Assembly (NCBI GenBank): GCA_022709775.1 | Contig: JAKLIE010000129.1 | Coordinates: 1-6,115 of the forward strand | DNA from: Pseudomonadota bacterium | GTDB lineage: Bacteria; Pseudomonadota; Gammaproteobacteria; Burkholderiales; Casimicrobiaceae | DNA length: 6,115 nucleotides | Direction of reading: 5' to 3' | Part shown: positions 5,226 through 6,115 of the stretch, piece after piece | Position numbering within the stretch: position 1 is the stretch's first letter | How the letters are laid out: each line of letters opens with the position of its first letter | The notes under the pieces: generated by a model | Databases searched by the model: none | What the model saw: the letters and a program-made list of their open reading frames with translations, nothing else | What the model was told of the DNA's origin: nothing | Position numbers and translations under genes: made by a program

Positions 5226-6115
5226 ATGTCCACGACCCCAGGCCCGCAGGAGCAGAAGCTCACGTTCCGCCGCTACCGCGACGGCGACGCGAAGTGGGAC
5301 AACTGGCGAGAACAGATCTTCCAGGCGAGCTGGACGCACAAGTGCCCGACCTACGTCCAGTCGACGCCCCCCTGCCAGGGCAGCTGCCCGGCCGGCGAGG
5401 ACATCCGCGGCTACCTCAACATCGTCCGCGGCATCGAGAAGCCGCCGGTCGGCGCCGACGGCAAGCCGGCGATGCCGTGGCAGGAGTACGCGTGGCGGCG
5501 GCTCACCGAGGCGAACCCGTTCCCCTCGGTGATGGGGCGCGTCTGCCCGGCGCCGTGCGAGACCGGCTGCAACCGCAACGAGGTCGAGGACCACGTCGGC
5601 ATCAACTCGGTCGAGCACTTCCTCGGCGACTACGCGAACGCGAACGGGCTCGCGTACAAGGCGCCCGAGGCGTCGACCGGCAAGAAGGTCGCCGTCATCG
5701 GCGGCGGGCCGGCCGGCCTGTCGTGCGCCTACCAGCTCCGCCGGATGGGCCATTCGGTCACGATCTTCGACGAGCACGAGCACCTGGGCGGCATGATGCG
5801 CTACGGGATCCCGGGCTTCCGCACGCCGCGCGACGTCCTCGACGCGGAGATCCAGCGCATTCTCGACACCGGCGTCGAGGCGCGGCTCAAGTGCCGCGTG
5901 GGCACCGACGTCACGCTGGAGGCGCTGCGCAACGAGTTCGACGCCGTGTTCCTTGGCATGGGCGCGCAGTCGGGCCGCCCGCTGCCCGCGCCGGGCGGCG
6001 ACGCGCCGAACGTCGTCACCGCGACCGCGTTCCTCAAGGCGTTCAACGACGGACGGCTGCGCCACGTCGGCAAGCGCGTCGTCGTCATCGGCGGAGGCGA
6101 CACGTCGATCGACGT
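5226..6115 (+). CDS. dsrL: DsrL, NAD(P)H:acceptor oxidoreductase (5' part)
   Basis: Partial; the frame is open to the window end, with 296 complete codons of a protein usually about 650 long. DsrL is a cytoplasmic iron-sulfur flavoprotein related to the small subunit of glutamate synthase and to NfnB. It interacts with DsrAB and is thought to pass electrons to NAD(P)+ during sulfur oxidation. Six N-terminal cysteines form a GltD-like pattern: Cys40, 50, 54 (CQGSCPAGEDI) and Cys107, 111, 115 (CPAPCETGC), fit for two [4Fe-4S] clusters. The FAD-binding Rossmann motif is VAVIGGGPAGLSCAY, glycines at 159-164, with LGGMMRYGIPGFR after it. The NAD(P)-binding motif VVVIGGGDTSID begins just before the edge (glycines 289-291). 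The C-terminal ferredoxin domain known in DsrL would lie outside. The start has GGAG 8 bases upstream; the gap from dsrK is 40 bases. Confidence 0.95.
   Translation, partial: MSTTPGPQEQKLTFRRYRDGDAKWDNWREQIFQASWTHKCPTYVQSTPPCQGSCPAGEDIRGYLNIVRGIEKPPVGADGKPAMPWQEYAWRRLTEANPFPSVMGRVCPAPCETGCNRNEVEDHVGINSVEHFLGDYANANGLAYKAPEASTGKKVAVIGGGPAGLSCAYQLRRMGHSVTIFDEHEHLGGMMRYGIPGFRTPRDVLDAEIQRILDTGVEARLKCRVGTDVTLEALRNEFDAVFLGMGAQSGRPLPAPGGDAPNVVTATAFLKAFNDGRLRHVGKRVVVIGGGDTSID

Noticed and set aside
3320..5263. Minus-strand open frame of 647 codons opposite dsrM, dsrK and the dsrL start
   Set aside because: Translation is dominated by Arg, Ala, Val, Asp, Leu and Glu without any recognisable domain. 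It is the mirror of GC-rich third positions in dsrK, whose cluster motifs are clear on the + strand.
3802..5532. Second + strand open frame of 576 codons overlapping dsrK and dsrL
   Set aside because: It is very rich in Arg, Ala, Gly and Pro, lacks domains, and runs out of frame through two well-supported genes. It arises from scarce stop codons in high-GC DNA.
1..6115. CRISPR arrays, tRNA or rRNA genes, insertion sequences
   Set aside because: No spaced direct repeats, cloverleaf-like sequences or transposase frames were seen; nearly all of the window is dsr coding sequence.

Overview
This window is a stretch of a dsr (dissimilatory sulfite reductase) gene cluster. All genes lie on the + strand and are tightly packed in the order dsrA(3' end)-dsrB-dsrE-dsrF-dsrH-dsrC-dsrM-dsrK-dsrL(5' part). 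This matches the first part of the dsrABEFHCMKLJOPNRS cluster of Allochromatium vinosum. dsrEFH next to dsrAB, dsrC and dsrL marks the oxidative (reverse) Dsr pathway of sulfur-oxidizing bacteria, not sulfate reduction.

Organism: the DNA is very GC-rich, with third positions almost all G or C. Between dsrE and dsrF sits an extragenic palindromic repeat of a kind I remember from Burkholderiales genomes. A sulfur-oxidizing betaproteobacterium, probably of the Burkholderiales, is the best guess. This is inferred from operon type, base composition and repeat, not from a database search.

Layout: 1-262 is the C-terminal end of DsrA; 274-1350 DsrB; 1367-1726 DsrE; 1727-1818 a palindromic repeat that is also an open reading frame; 1819-2190 DsrF; 2203-2499 DsrH; 2552-2887 DsrC; 2888-2927 a gap with a strong GC hairpin; 2928-3653 DsrM; 3656-5185 DsrK; 5226 to the window end, the N-terminal half of DsrL. 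The longest gap between genes is 92 bases and there is no sign of another operon.

How the genes work together (family knowledge): sulfur delivered to the cytoplasm as persulfide is passed by DsrE2F2H2 to a C-terminal cysteine of DsrC. The membrane complex containing DsrM and DsrK oxidizes persulfidated DsrC, probably to a trisulfide form, with electrons going to the quinone pool. DsrAB releases sulfite from it, and DsrL couples electrons from DsrAB to NAD(P)+. Every residue I could check for these roles is present: siroheme/[4Fe-4S] and ferredoxin cysteines in DsrB, Cys78 of DsrE, Cys18 of DsrH, Cys99 and Cys110 of DsrC, four NarI-type haem histidines in DsrM, ferredoxin and CCG-domain cysteines in DsrK, and cluster, FAD and NAD(P) motifs in DsrL.

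I see no undescribed protein system here. The parts that deserve a second look are non-coding or regulatory: the repeat and in-frame mini-ORF between dsrE and dsrF, the partial masking of the dsrF ribosome binding site, and the hairpin between dsrC and dsrM.
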